Of a stretch of DNA of 5,187 nt, positions 4,132 through 5,187 are shown piece by piece. The position numbers and the translations under genes are program-made. Position 1 is the first letter of the stretch. Every line of letters begins with the position of its first letter. Source of the stretch: Hyphomicrobiales bacterium (GTDB lineage: Bacteria; Pseudomonadota; Alphaproteobacteria; Rhizobiales; Xanthobacteraceae); NCBI GenBank assembly GCA_003164375.1, contig PLTE01000131.1:9805-14991 (forward strand), in the 5' to 3' direction. Under the pieces are notes generated by a model. That model was given only the letters and a program-made list of their open reading frames with translations. It had not been told where the DNA came from and ran no database searches.

Positions 4132-5187
4132 TTCTCGGTGAACCCATTCTCGGCGACGCCGCGCTTGCGGCCGGCAACGCGCGACCCGATGATGCGACCC
4201 GAGGTCAAAGCCGCATCACCCTCGACCAATTGTTTCGCGGTGCCGCGGCGCGCCGCCCGGACGCCGTTGCGCTGGTCGATGCGCCGAACCGCGCCAGCTT
4301 CACCGGCGGCCGGGCGCTGCGGCTATCCTATGCCGAGGCCGACCGCATTGTGTCGGCGATCGCCGGGCGGCTGCGTCAGATGGGTCTGCCGACCGATGCG
4401 ATCATCGGCATTCAATTGCCGCATACGGTCGAAAATGTCCTGACCATTCTCGGCGTGCTGCGCGCGGGCATGATCGCAGCCCCGCTGCCGTTGCTGTGGC
4501 GACGCGCCGACACGGTCGCAGCTTTGGTGCGCGTCGGCGCCAAAGCGATCATCACCTGCGAGCGGGCCGGCGATTTCTCGCACAGTCAGTTCGCCACCCG
4601 CGTCGCCGCCGAAGTGTTTTCCATCCGCTACGTTTGCGGATTTGGCGGTAATGTTCCCGACGGCGTGGTGGGGTTCGATGACTTGTTCGCCGCCGCCGCG
4701 CTCGATCCGATCCCGCCGCTCGAACGCAAGAGCAATGCCGCGGCCCATATCGCCGTCATCAGTTTCGAGGTCGGCGAGAACGGCCCGGTTCCGGTGGCGC
4801 GCCGCCATCTCGAATTGCTGGCGGGCGGCTTGGGCATTCTGCTCGAATGCCGCCTGCTGGAGGATGCGGCCATTCTGTCGACATTGGCGCCGGCGTCATT
4901 TGCCGGCCTCTGCCTGACGCTGGTGCCTTGGCTGCTGACCGGCGGAACGCTGGTGCTGCACCACCCGTTCGACGTGGAGATTTTTCTACGCCAGCGGCGG
5001 GAGGATCGCTGCGGCACGTTGATCTTGCCGGCGCCGGTGGCGTTGCGCATCGCCGGAGCCCGGCCGTTCGCCGACGATGCGCCGACCACAATCGTGGCGC
5101 CGTGGCATGCCCCGGAACAGCTCGCCGATAGCGCGGATTGGCCTGAACGCGACGCCGTTCTGGTCGATGTACCGATTTTCGGCGAAG
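4128..5187 (+). CDS. AMP-binding (ANL superfamily) acyl-CoA synthetase-like protein, N-terminal part, degenerate P-loop (3' end outside window)
   Basis: The frame is open from ATG 4128 to the window edge: 353 full codons with no stop. The N-terminal fold matches adenylate-forming enzymes: LDQLFRGAAARRPDAVAL (32-49), LSYAEAD (66-72), a helix ending LRQMGL, IIGIQLPHTVENVLTILGVL, AGMIAAPLP (113-121) and VGAKAIIT. Where the A3 phosphate loop TSGTTGxPKG should be, the protein has ISFEVGENGPVPVARRH (211-227). The Thr/Ser/Gly run and the Lys are gone, while the following His and the next helix (LELLAGGLGILLE) are kept. The last codons, FGE (351-353), sit where the A5 motif YGxTE belongs. The ANL C-terminal domain is out of view. 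Normal members activate a carboxylate with ATP and pass it to CoA or a carrier protein. Whether this one is catalytic is doubtful. It probably shares an mRNA with the solute-binding protein gene 34 bases upstream. Substrate not predictable. Confidence 0.82.
   Translation, partial: MILGEPILGDAALAAGNARPDDATRGQSRITLDQLFRGAAARRPDAVALVDAPNRASFTGGRALRLSYAEADRIVSAIAGRLRQMGLPTDAIIGIQLPHTVENVLTILGVLRAGMIAAPLPLLWRRADTVAALVRVGAKAIITCERAGDFSHSQFATRVAAEVFSIRYVCGFGGNVPDGVVGFDDLFAAAALDPIPPLERKSNAAAHIAVISFEVGENGPVPVARRHLELLAGGLGILLECRLLEDAAILSTLAPASFAGLCLTLVPWLLTGGTLVLHHPFDVEIFLRQRREDRCGTLILPAPVALRIAGARPFADDAPTTIVAPWHAPEQLADSADWPERDAVLVDVPIFGE

Noticed and set aside
4131..4154. Direct repeat of ATTCTCGG at the start of the AMP-binding gene
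   Set aside because: It encodes the repeated ILG(E/D) at the N-terminus. Two short copies in coding sequence do not support a regulatory or mobile element.
2315..4177. A 620-codon open frame on the - strand opposite the solute-binding protein gene
   Set aside because: Its translation is rich in Arg, His, Glu and Ile with no recognisable domain, the expected mirror of a GC-rich gene with strong third-position bias. The + strand product is a clear SBP_bac_5 protein.

Overview
The window reads as ordinary chromosomal DNA of a GC-rich alphaproteobacterium. Hyphomicrobiales is most likely, in the Bradyrhizobium/Rhodopseudomonas neighbourhood. The reasons are the strong G/C third-position bias, an invasion-associated-locus-B (IalB) family gene, an alphaproteobacterial-style HspQ, and a YejA-type peptide-binding protein of the kind common in that order. 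The taxonomic call comes from remembered family resemblance, not from a search. No rRNA, tRNA, CRISPR array, insertion sequence or attachment site was seen.

Left part (1-915, + strand). The window opens inside the C-terminal half of a malyl-CoA lyase-type CoA-ester lyase, which ends at 473. A possible 38-codon hydrophobic micro-ORF (470-586) overlaps its stop by ATGA. That micro-ORF in turn overlaps the start of hspQ (583-915) by ATGA. The three may be one transcript: carbon metabolism followed by a small stress/proteolysis adaptor.

Middle (916-1905). The gap between convergent hspQ and ialB holds two imperfect stem-loops (926-951 and 980-1012), plausibly a two-way transcription end. The ialB gene (1905 to 1042, - strand) encodes an exported protein. 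It has a signal peptide, a long Ala/Pro/Lys linker, a four-cysteine IalB domain and a charged C-terminal helix.

Divergent gap (1906-2284). This holds the ialB ribosome binding site, a 7-bp inverted repeat at 2112-2131 and only weak promoter-like elements. The start of the next gene is ambiguous within it.

Right part (2285-5187, + strand). A periplasmic solute-binding protein of the YejA/oligopeptide family (SBP_bac_5) ends at 4093. After 34 bases a second gene begins at 4128 with a good ribosome binding site and runs off the window. It is an AMP-binding (ANL superfamily) protein whose phosphate-binding loop is strongly degenerate. The spacing suggests an operon joining an extracytoplasmic peptide-type receptor to an unusual adenylation-fold protein. 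This pairing is the most interesting feature of the window, but the genes that would explain it lie beyond the right edge.
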